Origin: Planctomycetota bacterium | Lineage (GTDB): Bacteria > Planctomycetota > UBA1135 > GCA-002686595 | Direction of reading: 5' to 3' | DNA: 64,000 bases | Assembly (NCBI GenBank): GCA_026692705.1 | Contig: JAPLOE010000097.1 | Span: forward strand, 1-64,000 | Shown: one piece after another, positions 9,695-19,370 of the stretch | Layout of the letters: each line of letters begins with the position of its first letter | Numbering within the stretch: the first letter of the stretch is position 1 | The notes under the pieces: model-generated | Databases searched by the model: none | What the model was told of the DNA's origin: nothing | What the model saw: only the letters and a program-made list of their open reading frames with translations | Program-made: the position numbers and the translations under genes

Positions 9695-11121
9695 AGTCCT
9701 GGATCGATCGTCGTTCGCTCAGCTTCCTCGCGTTCAGCGCGTGCATGGGCTTCGCCCTGCCGTCGTTCGCCTCGCCTTCGGCCGCCCAGGAGGGCGAGAA
9801 GAAGGAGGAGGCCAAGGCTGACGACAAGAAGAAGGAAGAGAAGAAGGACGAGTGGTTCGCCGTGCTCAACGGCGACGTCTTCACCGGCACGGGCGCTGTC
9901 CTGCGCGGCGCGACGGTGCTCTCCAAGAACGGGGTGATCGAGGCCGTCGGCCACGAAGTCGAAGTGCCGACCGAGGCCAAGACGCTCGACGCCACGGGCC
10001 TGCGGGTCTACCCCGGCCTCGTCGCGATCAACTCGGCGGGCCTGTTCGGCGCCACCGGCGGTGACTTCGCCGACTCGGTCGATCCGTACAACCAGCGCAT
10101 GACGCTGGCGCTGGCGAGCGGCATCACGACCGCCGGCCAGTCCAACGTGGCGCTCAAGCTCAAGCGGCGCGACATCAAGGGCGTCGTGCTGCGCGAGCGC
10201 TACCTCGCGACGCTGTCGTTCACCAACTCCAACCCGCAGGGCAAGCGCGAGATGTTCGAGCGCTTCGACCGCGCGGCGCGCTACCTGCGCGACTACCGCG
10301 ACTGGGAGGAGAAGAAGCGCGACAACAAGGACCTGAAGGAGCCCGCGGCGAGCGGCGTCGACTCGACCGTGCGCTCGATCCTCGAAGGCCGCGTGCTGGC
10401 GCGCTTCAACGCCTCCAACCGCGAGGACCTGCTCGAGATCGCGCGCCTCGCCCAGCGCTTCGGCTTCCGTCCGGTGATCGACGGCTGCATCGAGGGCTGG
10501 ACCGTGGCGGACGAGCTCGGCCGCGCCGGCGCCTACGCCGTCATCACGCCGCGCGACCGCCGCGACAAGGAAGAGCAGCTCGTGCGCGACGGCGGCTCGA
10601 GCATCGAGAACGCCGCGATCCTGCACCGCTCCGGCGTGCAGGTGTGCGTGATCCCGTCGACCACCGGCGTCGACCTCGGCGGCATCGCCGGTCGCGACAT
10701 CCTGCACCTGCCGATCGAGGCGGGCTTCGCGGTGCGCGGCGGCCTGACCGACCAGGCGGCGCTCGAGGCGATCACGATCGTGCCGGCGCGCCTGCTTGGC
10801 GTGTCGCACCGCGTCGGCAGCCTCGAGAAGGGCAAGGACTGCGACCTGATAGTGCTCGACGGCGACGTCATGCACTACCAGTCGCTGGTCCAGTTCACGG
10901 TCGTCGAGGGCAAGCTCGTCTACGACAAGTCGCAGGAGCTGTTCTACGCCCACATCCGTCCGCGCCCGTCGACGCAGCTCGCGCCGGAAGAGCGCAAGGA
11001 CAAGGGTGAGGCCGAGGAGACCCCGAAGGAGGGTTCCGAGGCCAAGCCCGAGGAAGCTCCCAAGGAAGGCGACGGCGAGAAGCCGGCCGACCCGCCGAAG
11101 GACCCGCCCAAGGACGGCTGA
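9691..11121 (+). CDS. Amidohydrolase-like protein lacking the HxH motif
   Basis: ATGA overlap with upstream gene; PGLVAINSAGLFGATGG replaces HxH; VGSLEKGKDCDLIVLDGDVM; E/K/P-rich C-terminal tail. Confidence 0.85.
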   Translation: MKSWIDRRSLSFLAFSACMGFALPSFASPSAAQEGEKKEEAKADDKKKEEKKDEWFAVLNGDVFTGTGAVLRGATVLSKNGVIEAVGHEVEVPTEAKTLDATGLRVYPGLVAINSAGLFGATGGDFADSVDPYNQRMTLALASGITTAGQSNVALKLKRRDIKGVVLRERYLATLSFTNSNPQGKREMFERFDRAARYLRDYRDWEEKKRDNKDLKEPAASGVDSTVRSILEGRVLARFNASNREDLLEIARLAQRFGFRPVIDGCIEGWTVADELGRAGAYAVITPRDRRDKEEQLVRDGGSSIENAAILHRSGVQVCVIPSTTGVDLGGIAGRDILHLPIEAGFAVRGGLTDQAALEAITIVPARLLGVSHRVGSLEKGKDCDLIVLDGDVMHYQSLVQFTVVEGKLVYDKSQELFYAHIRPRPSTQLAPEERKDKGEAEETPKEGSEAKPEEAPKEGDGEKPADPPKDPPKDG

Positions 11122-11152
11122 TCCCCGCTCCCTGCACCGGTTATCCACATCC

Positions 11153-11187
11153 AGCCCGCGTCGCAAGTCCTTGCGGCGCGGGCTTTT
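11153..11187 (+). terminator. Rho-independent terminator of the amidohydrolase operon
   Basis: AGCCCGCG-T-CGCAA-gtcc-TTGCG-G-CGCGGGCT stem (14 bp incl. one T-G) followed by TTT. Confidence 0.88.
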
Positions 11188-11366
11188 GCGTCGCTTTCCA
11201 CCCCGTGGGCTAACGTGCCCCGAAAGGGGCTCCCCAAGGCCCGTCCCAGACCCCCGTGGGCGCATTGCCGACTCTGGCCAGCGCTGCTAGGGTAACCCGC
11301 GTTCGGCGCCCGACTTACGGCCGTCGCCACGCCGCCCAGTCCGCGGCCATCTCCCCCGGAACCTCG

Positions 11367-12431
11367 ATGATCCTCCGCGACCTCGTGCGCTTGCTCGGTT
11401 CGGCCAAGCGCGACGGCCGCAACCTGACGCGCGAGGAGGCCTACCGGGCCTTCGAGCTCCTGATCGCGGGGGGGCAGAGCGAGATCCAGATCGGCGCGTT
11501 CCTGATCGCGCTGCGCTGGAAGGGTGTCACGGTCGAGGAGGTCATCGCCTTCGCCGAGGCCGCCCGCGCGCACGCCAACATCCCGTGCAAGGACATCGAG
11601 GACCTCGTGTGCGTCATGCCGCCGCACGAGGGGTTCGAGACGCATCCGCCACTCGAGGTCGCCGGCAGCGTGATCGCGGCGGGAGCGGGTTGCCCCGTGC
11701 TGCTCGTCACCGACCGCTGCGTCCCGCCCAAGCGCGGCCTGACGGCGGCGAGCGTGCTCGAGCACCTCGGCCTCGGCATGACCTGGGACCCGGCCGAGGC
11801 CGATTCGTGGGTCCACAAGACCAACTTCGCCGTGCTGTCGGCCTGCGGGCTGCTGCCCGGGCTGCTCGGCCTGCGGCGCGTGCGCGGCGAGATCGGCGTG
11901 CGGACGCCGCTCTCGACCGTCGAGAAGCTGATCGCGCCGCCCAAGGCGTCGATCGTGATCGGTGCGCAGCAGGGGCCGGTGCTCGGCGTGGCGGTCGAAG
12001 TGCTGCAGGCGCTCGGCCATCCGCGCGCGATCGCGATCCAAGGTCCGGAAGGTGGCGTCGTGCCGTTCGTGCGGCGCAAGACGCGCGGAATCGAGCTCGC
12101 GGACGGCTTCCAGGTGCCGCTGACGATCGAGCCGAACGATTTGGGGCTGGGCTGCGATGGCGAGCCGGACCTGCCGATGTTCGGGCCGCCCGACGAGGGG
12201 CTCGGCAGCGGCGACAACCCCGGGCTGGTCGAGGCCGCGGGCAAGATGACGCAGGCGGTGCTCGCCGGCGAGGGCGGACCGGCGCGTTGTGCGTCCCTGA
12301 TGGCGGCCGCGATCATCCTCAAGGCGGCTGGCAAGGCGCCGACGGTGGCCGAAGGCGTGTCGATCGCGACCGAAGCGCTCGATTCCGGCGCCGCGAGCCG
12401 CGTGATCGAGAAGTTGCGGAGCCTGAGCTAG
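11367..12431 (+). CDS. Anthranilate phosphoribosyltransferase-like glycosyltransferase family 3 protein
   Basis: REEAYRAFELLIAGGQSEIQIGAFLIALRWKGVTVEE...; TrpD/YbiB-like organisation. Confidence 0.8.
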   Translation: MILRDLVRLLGSAKRDGRNLTREEAYRAFELLIAGGQSEIQIGAFLIALRWKGVTVEEVIAFAEAARAHANIPCKDIEDLVCVMPPHEGFETHPPLEVAGSVIAAGAGCPVLLVTDRCVPPKRGLTAASVLEHLGLGMTWDPAEADSWVHKTNFAVLSACGLLPGLLGLRRVRGEIGVRTPLSTVEKLIAPPKASIVIGAQQGPVLGVAVEVLQALGHPRAIAIQGPEGGVVPFVRRKTRGIELADGFQVPLTIEPNDLGLGCDGEPDLPMFGPPDEGLGSGDNPGLVEAAGKMTQAVLAGEGGPARCASLMAAAIILKAAGKAPTVAEGVSIATEALDSGAASRVIEKLRSLS

Positions 12432-12439
12432 CTCCCACC

Positions 12440-13450
12440 ATGCCCAGCGAGCTCTTCCGCGAGCACAACTGGTCGAGCCGCCCGATCCGCGACCTCGGCC
12501 TGAAGATCGAGGGCACGCGCCTCGAGCCGGTGGTGGCCGAGTTCCAGCGCGAGCTCGAGGCCCTCGGCCTGCGCGTGCGGCCGCGCCTGTACCTGTCGAC
12601 CGAGTGGGGCGTCGTCACCGGCACGATCGCGATCGCGATCCCGTTCTACCTCGCCGAGGAGCCGCTCGCCGACCTGCACGCGCAGAAGGGGCAGATGCTC
12701 GAGGGCGAAGGGCGTCGCGAGATCTTGCGCTACCTGCGCCACGAGTTCGGCCACGTCGTCAACTATGCCTACAAGCTGTACGACGACGGCGAGTGGGTGC
12801 GGCTCTTCGGGCCGATCACGCAGCCGTACCTCGAGGATTACCGCCCGTCGCCGTTCAGCCGCCGCTACGTCCGCCACCTGCCGGGCTGGTACGCGCAGAA
12901 GCATCCCGACGAGGACTGGGCCGAGACCTTCGCGGTCTGGATGACGCCGGGGCTCGACTGGCGCGCGGACTACTCCGACCAGCCGCAGGCGCTCGCCAAG
13001 CTCGAGTACTGCGACCGCACGATGACGGAGCTGCGCGAGCGCGACCCGCTGGTCGTCGAGGCGACGGCGGACGAGGACGTGGGCGAGCTCGGCTACTCGG
13101 TCGAGGAGTACTACGGCCACATGGCGCAGCCCGAGGGCGAGTTCCCGCACGGGCTCGACGGCGCGCTGCGTTCGATCTTCGAGGAGCTCGCGCCCGACGC
13201 GGACCACCCCGGCCGCCCGGCCTCGGCGCTGATCCACTCGCTCGAGCGCGAGCTGATGGCCTACGTCTTCCGCTGGACCGGCCACTTCCCCGAGCGCACC
13301 CGCGCGCTCGTGCGGCACCTCGCGGCGCGTGCGGACGAGCTCGGCCTCGCCTTCGAGCCCGCGCGCGAGCACCAGGCCTCGCTCGCGCTGACGACCTTCA
13401 TCGCCGCGCTCGCGATGAACCACGTGCACCAGGGCAGCTACCTTCCCTGA
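12440..13450 (+). CDS. Putative zinc-binding metallopeptidase
   Basis: HEFGH (HExxH) motif in LRHEFGHVVNYAYKLYDDGEW; DEDWAETFAVWMTPG. Confidence 0.75.
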   Translation: MPSELFREHNWSSRPIRDLGLKIEGTRLEPVVAEFQRELEALGLRVRPRLYLSTEWGVVTGTIAIAIPFYLAEEPLADLHAQKGQMLEGEGRREILRYLRHEFGHVVNYAYKLYDDGEWVRLFGPITQPYLEDYRPSPFSRRYVRHLPGWYAQKHPDEDWAETFAVWMTPGLDWRADYSDQPQALAKLEYCDRTMTELRERDPLVVEATADEDVGELGYSVEEYYGHMAQPEGEFPHGLDGALRSIFEELAPDADHPGRPASALIHSLERELMAYVFRWTGHFPERTRALVRHLAARADELGLAFEPAREHQASLALTTFIAALAMNHVHQGSYLP

Positions 13451-13496
13451 ACCCGGCCTTGGCAAGCGCGGCCGCGCGCGGAATGCTCGCGGCACG

Positions 13497-15629
13497 ATGA
13501 AACGCCTCGCCCTGCTCGCCGTCGCGCTCTGCTTCGCCTGTGCCGTTCCTTCGCGCGAGCGCTCGACGCGCACCGCCGCGACGCCGGTCGCTCCGACGCC
13601 GGTCGAGTTCGTCCAGCCGCCGTCCGTCACCGACGGCGCGAGCTGGAAACCCGCGGAAAGCAAGCTGTGGACGCGCTGGGGGCGCGACGTGCGGCCGGAG
13701 AACGCGTGGCGCGAGTACCCGCGGCCGACGCTCGTGCGTTCGAGCTGGAGCAACCTCAACGGCCTGTGGGAGTACGCGATCAACTCCGCCGAGGTGCTGC
13801 CGGCAAAGTGGGACGGCGCGATCCTCGTTCCGTTTCCTGTGGAGAGCGCGTTGTCGGGCGTCGGGCGCGCGCTCAAGCCGACCGAGCGCCTGTGGTACCG
13901 CCGCAACTTCGACGTGCCCGCGGAATGGAGCGGCCAGCGTCTGCTCCTGCACTTCGGCGCGGTCGACTGGCGTGCGCGCGTGTTCGTCAACGGGCGCGAG
14001 GCGGGCTCGCACTCCGGCGGTTACGACCCGTTCTCGCTCGACATCACCGAACTCGCGAACGCGGGCACGAATCGTCTTGCTGTCGTCGTCGAGGACGGCA
14101 CGGATTCCGCGGGCCAGCCGCGCGGCAAGCAGGTGCTCGAGCCCAACGGCATCTGGTACACGCCAACCAGCGGCATCTGGCAGACGGTGTGGCTCGAACC
14201 GGTGCCGCAGGTGCGAGTCGAGCGCCTGCGCGTGACCGCGAGCGCGAGCGGGCACCTCGCGCTCGATCTCGACCTGCGCGGCGGAGCGGCGGCGAAGGCG
14301 GAGCTCGAGGTGCTCGATCGCGACGGACGTGTCCTCGCGCGCGGAGAGAGCGCCAGTGGCCGCATCGAACTCGACGTGCAGGGCCACGAGCTGTGGTCGC
14401 CCACGAATCCGGCGCTGCACGGGCTGCGCGTGCGCCTCGTCGACACGAACGGAGCGACGCTCGACGAGGTCTCGAGCTACTGCGGTTTCCGCGACATCGC
14501 GGTGCTGCCCGACGCCCGCGGCGTGCGGCGCATCACTCTCAACGGCGAGGCGCTCTTCCAGTTCGGCCCGCTCGACCAGGGCTTCTGGCCCGATGGCCTC
14601 TACACGCCGCCGTCGGTCGACGCGATGCGCTTCGACATCGACGCGGTGCGCCGCATGGGCGGCAACATGCTGCGCAAGCACGTCAAGGTCGAGCCGGAGC
14701 TCTTCTACTGGCTGTGCGACTCGCTGGGCGTGCTCGTGTGGCAGGACATGCCGAGTGGCAACTGCGAGCAGGCGGGCTGGCGCTCGAACTTCGAGGCCGA
14801 GCTGCGCGAGCTCGTCGCCGACCGCGGCCACCATCCGTCGATCGTGATGTGGGTGCCGTTCAACGAAGGCTGGGGCCAGCACGACACCGAGCGCATCACG
14901 CGCCTCGTCGCGAACCTCGACCCGACGCGGCTCGTCAACAACGCGAGCGGCTGGACCGACAAGAACGTCGGCGACGTGATCGACATCCACGTGTACCCCG
15001 GTCCCGGCATGGCGCCCGCGGAGAGCGCGCGTGCGAGCGTGCTCGGCGAGTTTGGCGGCACGCAGACCACCGACGTCGAGATCGAGGTCAACGGCTGGCT
15101 CACGTACGACCGCGCGGTGTGGAAGATCGATCCCGAGCGCGCCGCGAAGGCGACCAAGGTCATCTACGAGCCGCCGCCGGTGACGCGCGCGCTCGTGCCG
15201 CACGCGGGACACGGAACGCCGGGCGAGTGGCGCTACACGTTTGGCGACCCGCGCGAGGGTTGGGAGAAGACCGACTACGACGATCTCGGTTGGATGAGCG
15301 GTCGCGCGAGCTTCGGCACCGACACCACGCCCGGTGCGAAGGTCGGTACGCGCTGGGAGTCGTCGTTCATCTGGTTGCGGCGCGCGTTCGAGCTCGAGAG
15401 CGTGCCTGCGAACGTGCGGCTCTCGCTCCACCACGACGAGGACGTGCAGGTGTGGATCAATGGCGTGCTCGCGCTCGACCGCAAGGGCTACACGACGGGC
15501 TACGTCACGGCGCCGATCTCGCGCGAGGCGCTCGCGGCGCTGCGGCCGGGCAAGAACGTGCTCGCCGTTTCCTGCCACCAGACCGGCGGCGGCCAGAACA
15601 TCGACGTCGGGCTCGTCACCGTCGAGTGA
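13497..15629 (+). CDS. Glycoside hydrolase family 2 (beta-galactosidase/glucuronidase-like) lipoprotein
   Basis: LCFAC lipobox; NLNGLWEYAI, WYRRNFDVP, VFVNGREAGSHSGGYDPFSLDIT, GIWQTVWLEPV, KHVKVEPELFYWLCDSLGVLVWQDMPSG, HPSIVMWVPFNEGWGQHDT. Confidence 0.92.
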   Translation: MKRLALLAVALCFACAVPSRERSTRTAATPVAPTPVEFVQPPSVTDGASWKPAESKLWTRWGRDVRPENAWREYPRPTLVRSSWSNLNGLWEYAINSAEVLPAKWDGAILVPFPVESALSGVGRALKPTERLWYRRNFDVPAEWSGQRLLLHFGAVDWRARVFVNGREAGSHSGGYDPFSLDITELANAGTNRLAVVVEDGTDSAGQPRGKQVLEPNGIWYTPTSGIWQTVWLEPVPQVRVERLRVTASASGHLALDLDLRGGAAAKAELEVLDRDGRVLARGESASGRIELDVQGHELWSPTNPALHGLRVRLVDTNGATLDEVSSYCGFRDIAVLPDARGVRRITLNGEALFQFGPLDQGFWPDGLYTPPSVDAMRFDIDAVRRMGGNMLRKHVKVEPELFYWLCDSLGVLVWQDMPSGNCEQAGWRSNFEAELRELVADRGHHPSIVMWVPFNEGWGQHDTERITRLVANLDPTRLVNNASGWTDKNVGDVIDIHVYPGPGMAPAESARASVLGEFGGTQTTDVEIEVNGWLTYDRAVWKIDPERAAKATKVIYEPPPVTRALVPHAGHGTPGEWRYTFGDPREGWEKTDYDDLGWMSGRASFGTDTTPGAKVGTRWESSFIWLRRAFELESVPANVRLSLHHDEDVQVWINGVLALDRKGYTTGYVTAPISREALAALRPGKNVLAVSCHQTGGGQNIDVGLVTVE

Positions 15630-15659
15630 CGGGCGGCGCATCGACCGCGTCGCGGGCGT

Positions 15660-16640
15660 TCACTCGCGGATGCCGAGGCGCTCGACCGCGAGGTCGACGA
15701 TCTCGTTGACGACCTGCACGAAGCTCATGCCCGCCACGCGCGCCGACATCGCGAATTCGCCGTCCTTCTCGAGGTAGCAGCTCGCGTTGACCTCGAGCAC
15801 GTAGATCTCGCCCGAGGGCGTGAGCCGCATGTCGACGCGGCCGTAGTCGCGCACGCGCAGTGCGCGGAACGCGTCGAGCGCGACCTTCTGCAGGCGCGCC
15901 TTCAGTTCGTCCGGCAGGTCCGCCATCACCGCGTTCGTGCCCTTGTACTCGGCGCTGCGCGTGTTCCACTTCGCGCGGCTCGACATGATCTTCGGCCCGT
16001 CCTCGGGGAAACCCGCGAAGTCGATCTCGACCGGCGGCAGCGCCGTCGGCATCGAGTTGCCGAGCACGCCGACGTAGATCTCGCGACCGTCGATGTATTC
16101 CTCGACCAGCGCCGCGTCCCCGATCTTGTCGTGGATCGAGAGGATGCGCTTCATCATGTCGCGGAAGTTGTCGACCAGCGCGTCCTTGCCGATGCCGATC
16201 GACGAGTCCTGCCGCAGCGGCTTCACGAACAGCGGCATGCGCAGGTTGCCGCCGGTCTCGAAGTCGGAGTCCTGCGAGAACACCGCGAACTCCGGGTACT
16301 TGATCTTGTCGAAGGCGAGCAGCTTCTTCGTCAGCGCCTTGTCCTGCTGCAGGTAGAACTCGCCCGGCCCGCCGCCGGTGTACTTGAGTCCGAGCAGGTC
16401 GAGCACGCCGACGATGCCGATCGCGCCGAAGATGTGGTCGCCGAAGCTCTCGCTGATGTTGAAGACGAGCTCCGGCTTCGCCGCCTGCAGGTCGTCGATC
16501 AGCTTCTTCAGGTCGCGGTGAACGCCGACGAGCACCGTCTCGTGGCCGCCGTCCTCGAGCGCGGCAGCCACCTGATCGGCGACCGGGTCGTGATCCTCGG
16601 GCCGCTCGGACCACTGATCGATGAGCACTGCGATACGCAT
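15660..16640 (-). CDS. D-alanine--D-alanine ligase-like ATP-grasp protein
   Basis: LVFNISESFGDHIFGAIGIVGVLDLLGLKYTGGGP..., VKPLRQDSSIGI, RDYGRVDMRLTPSGEIYVLEVNASCYL. Confidence 0.85.
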   Translation of the reverse strand: MRIAVLIDQWSERPEDHDPVADQVAAALEDGGHETVLVGVHRDLKKLIDDLQAAKPELVFNISESFGDHIFGAIGIVGVLDLLGLKYTGGGPGEFYLQQDKALTKKLLAFDKIKYPEFAVFSQDSDFETGGNLRMPLFVKPLRQDSSIGIGKDALVDNFRDMMKRILSIHDKIGDAALVEEYIDGREIYVGVLGNSMPTALPPVEIDFAGFPEDGPKIMSSRAKWNTRSAEYKGTNAVMADLPDELKARLQKVALDAFRALRVRDYGRVDMRLTPSGEIYVLEVNASCYLEKDGEFAMSARVAGMSFVQVVNEIVDLAVERLGIRE

Positions 16641-16715
16641 GCGGCGCAAGCACTCTACCCTCCCGCGCGTCTCGATCCGAGAGTGCGCTTCTCTCCGGGC
16701 GCTATCCTTGGACCC

Positions 16716-17264
16716 GTGGCTCTCGACCTCTCCTGGCGTTTCGATGGCTGGTTCGATGCGCTGCCGCGCTCTCCTTCCGACGACGGACGCGTGATCCGCT
16801 GCGTCCTTCGCACCGGTCCCGGCGAGCGCGCGACGCCGCCCTTCCTCGACGTCGCCTCCGGTGCCGGCGCCGCGGGCGACTCCTGGCCCGTCCATCCGCA
16901 CAGCGCGCCCGAGAGCGAGGTCTCGCTCATCAACATCCACGTCGCGCGCGCCGTCGCCGACGGCGACGAGACCCGCACGCCGCTCACCGGCGACAACCTG
17001 CAGGTCGACCTCGACCTCTCCGAGGCCAACCTCCCCCCGGGCACGCGCCTCTCGATCGGCACCGCCGTCCTCTTGGTCTCCAACTTCCCGCACCGCCCCT
17101 GCCGCAGCTTCATCGCCCGCTTCGGCGAGCTCCACACCAAGCGCATCGCCCGCGCCTTCCGCACCGGCAAACGCGGCCGCGGTGTCCTCTGCACCGTCCT
17201 TCAGGCGGGACGGATCACCGTCGGCGATCCCATCGTGGTCTCGCGGCCGGTGGCGGCGCCGTAG
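16716..17264 (+). CDS. MOSC domain-like protein
   Basis: GTG start; SLINIHVARAV, GDNLQVDLDLSEANLPPGTRLSIGTAVLLVSNFPHRPCRSFIARFG. Confidence 0.75.
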   Translation: MALDLSWRFDGWFDALPRSPSDDGRVIRCVLRTGPGERATPPFLDVASGAGAAGDSWPVHPHSAPESEVSLINIHVARAVADGDETRTPLTGDNLQVDLDLSEANLPPGTRLSIGTAVLLVSNFPHRPCRSFIARFGELHTKRIARAFRTGKRGRGVLCTVLQAGRITVGDPIVVSRPVAAP

Positions 17265-17387
17265 CGCGGCGCGCTCAGTCCGCGAGCGCCTCAACCGAAA
17301 GGCCGAGGAGCGGTGCGGGCCATGTCGCTTGGGCCCCTGGATAGACGGAACTCGACCGTAGGGGGGGCTCGTTTCGGAAGGGTTCTG

Positions 17388-17987
17388 CTAGCGACGTCGA
17401 CGCCGCTTCTGCTTCTCCAATCGCTGGATCTCCTGTTGCACCTCTGGATCGCTGCGCAGGCGGTCAAGCAGCTCTCCGTCCCCAAGCTTCCCGCTTCGCA
17501 TCAGTTTCTCGATGAAGAAGTTCCGGCACTCTCCCTGGGTCGGATCGACCGTGAGCCTGAGCAGTTCATCCAACTGGTCGATGCCAGCGACGATCGACAA
17601 TGCGCATGCGAGTCCTTGGCGTGCTGCCGAGTCCTTTTCGTTCAGGAAGGCGTTTCGGAGCTCGTCCCAATAGGGACGCGCTTCAGGAACTCCCAATGAG
17701 CGAGCTATGCCGTCCCTGATGGCGGGTGGGTAAGCAAGGTGAAGATGCCTCACCAAGGTTGGCACGGCGTGCGCATAGGGTGGCGCTCCGCGATTGACGA
17801 GATCCCAGACCGAGCCAAGTTCGAGCCCGAGCGTGCGCAGGTCCGCAAGCAACGGCGCCTGTGCGACCCGGTACTCCTCTTCAAGTTGTCGGAAGTGCGC
17901 GTCTCTGGCTTCCCGCATCGCGCGGTACTCGGGGTTTGCCTCGAGCTGCGCCTCGAGCTCTGCCGCGGTCAGTCGTTTGCGCTTCAT
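17388..17987 (-). CDS. Hypothetical protein
   Basis: 199-202 aa ORF with coherent amphipathic sequence MKRKRLTAAELEAQLEANPEYRAMREARDAHFRQLEEEYRV...; domain unknown. Confidence 0.65.
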   Translation of the reverse strand: MKRKRLTAAELEAQLEANPEYRAMREARDAHFRQLEEEYRVAQAPLLADLRTLGLELGSVWDLVNRGAPPYAHAVPTLVRHLHLAYPPAIRDGIARSLGVPEARPYWDELRNAFLNEKDSAARQGLACALSIVAGIDQLDELLRLTVDPTQGECRNFFIEKLMRSGKLGDGELLDRLRSDPEVQQEIQRLEKQKRRRRR

Positions 17988-18006
17988 TGCTGACAATCAG
18001 GGTACC

Positions 18007-18094
18007 GAGCCAGAGCAATTTCTTCTGCGAACGACCGGCGGTGACCGGGTTGCCGGCGGCGCAGGCCGTTCGCAGAGAGAAATTGCTCAGGCTC
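18007..18094. repeat. Long imperfect inverted repeat (~27-bp arms)
   Basis: GAGCCAGAGCAATTTCTTCTGCGAACG (18007-18033) vs CGTTCGCAGAGAGAAATTGCTCAGGCTC (18067-18094), near-perfect reverse complements; immediately 3' of the pirin gene. Confidence 0.9.
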
Positions 18095-18103
18095 GGGGGG
18101 CGC

Positions 18104-18802
18104 TCACTTCAGGTCGAAGAGCAGGAACTCGGAGGGTTCGAGCGCGGTGATCTCGAGCTTGCGTTCGGCGGTGGCGGAGGCGCCGTCGCCGGCGGAGAGT
18201 TCGAGGCCGTTGAGGCGGACCTTGCCGCGGGCGAGCTGCAGCCAGGCGTGGCGGCCGGGGGGGAGCTCGTGCGTGACGGTCTTGTCCTTGTCGAGCAGCG
18301 AGCCGTAGATCGTTGCGTCGGCGTGGATCGTGAGGGCGCTGCCGGTGGGCTCGCGGGTGGCGAGGAGGCCGAGCTTGTTGCGGCGCTCGGTCTCGGGGAT
18401 CGGCTTCTGCTCGTACTCCGGCGCGGTGCCGGAGCGCTCGGGCAGGATCCAGATCTGGAGCAGGTGCAGCGGGTCGGTGCGCGAGGGGTTGAACTCGCTG
18501 TGCTGGACGCCGCGGCCGGCGCTCATGCGCTGCAGTTCGCCAGGGCGCAGGACTTCGCCGCTGCCGAGGCTGTCCTTGTGCTCGATCGCACCGGACAGGA
18601 CGTAGGTCACGATCTCCATGTCGCGGTGGCCGTGGGTCGGGAAGCCGCCGCCGGGGGCGACGATGTCCTCGTTGATGACGCGCAGGCCGCGGAAGCCCAT
18701 GTGGGCGGGGTCGTAGTAGTCGGCGAAGGAGAAGGTGTAGTGGGTGTCGAGCCACCCGTAGTCGGCGTGGCCACGGTCGGCGGACTTGCGGAGCGTGATC
18801 AT
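18104..18802 (-). CDS. Pirin family protein
   Basis: PHGHRDMEIVTYVLSGAIEHKDSLG-type cupin: FPTHGHRDMEIVTYVLSGAIEHKDS, MSAGRGVQHSEFNPS. Confidence 0.95.
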   Translation of the reverse strand: MITLRKSADRGHADYGWLDTHYTFSFADYYDPAHMGFRGLRVINEDIVAPGGGFPTHGHRDMEIVTYVLSGAIEHKDSLGSGEVLRPGELQRMSAGRGVQHSEFNPSRTDPLHLLQIWILPERSGTAPEYEQKPIPETERRNKLGLLATREPTGSALTIHADATIYGSLLDKDKTVTHELPPGRHAWLQLARGKVRLNGLELSAGDGASATAERKLEITALEPSEFLLFDLK

Positions 18803-18830
18803 GATCTCCTCTTGGGTTCAGAGCCGCAGA

Positions 18831-19277
18831 CTAGCGAGCGAGGACCGGTGCGGGGCTCTTCCGCAGCAGGCTCTCGAGGGAGAACTGGCCACCGCCGGTG
18901 AGGGCGAGGGCGATCGAGGTGGCGAGCAGCACGAGGGCGAACTCCATGCCGCCTTGGGCGACGTCGAAACCCGAACGGTGCACGGTCAGGATCGCGACGA
19001 GCATGTTGAAGGCGAGCGGGACGCTGACGAGCCGCACGCCGACGCCGGCGAGCAGCGCGAGGCCGCCGAGCAGCTCCGTGAGGGCCGCGAGCCACGCGCT
19101 CACCGCGGGCAACGGCACTCCGAGCGAGTCGAGGAAGCCCGCGAAGCCTTCGACGCCGTGCTCACCGAAGACCTTGCCCCAGCCGTGGTAGACGAACACG
19201 GCTCCGGCGGCGAGGCGCAGGGTCAGCAGGGCGGCGGAGGAGGTCCAGGGGAGCTGCGAGTCGGTGCGGAGGTTCAT
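18831..19277 (-). CDS. DoxX family membrane protein
   Basis: LLTLRLAAGAVFVYHGWGKVFGEHG..., LTELLGGLALLAGVGVRL. Confidence 0.9.
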   Translation of the reverse strand: MNLRTDSQLPWTSSAALLTLRLAAGAVFVYHGWGKVFGEHGVEGFAGFLDSLGVPLPAVSAWLAALTELLGGLALLAGVGVRLVSVPLAFNMLVAILTVHRSGFDVAQGGMEFALVLLATSIALALTGGGQFSLESLLRKSPAPVLAR

Positions 19278-19304
19278 GGGAGCGGTCGCTTTCGGGTGGA
19301 TGGT

Positions 19305-19314
19305 TGTTGCAACA
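19305..19314. promoter_or_regulatory. Palindrome TGTTGCAACA upstream of doxX-like gene (possible MarR-type operator)
   Basis: Perfect 10-bp palindrome; related cTGTTGAAACgac occurs upstream of the marR-like gene (~19850-19862, minus strand). Confidence 0.45.
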
Positions 19315-19370
19315 GGTATGTGGGCGGGCTGCGGCCCGCGACGGCGGGCCGTGGTCGAGTGGGGAGCGCG

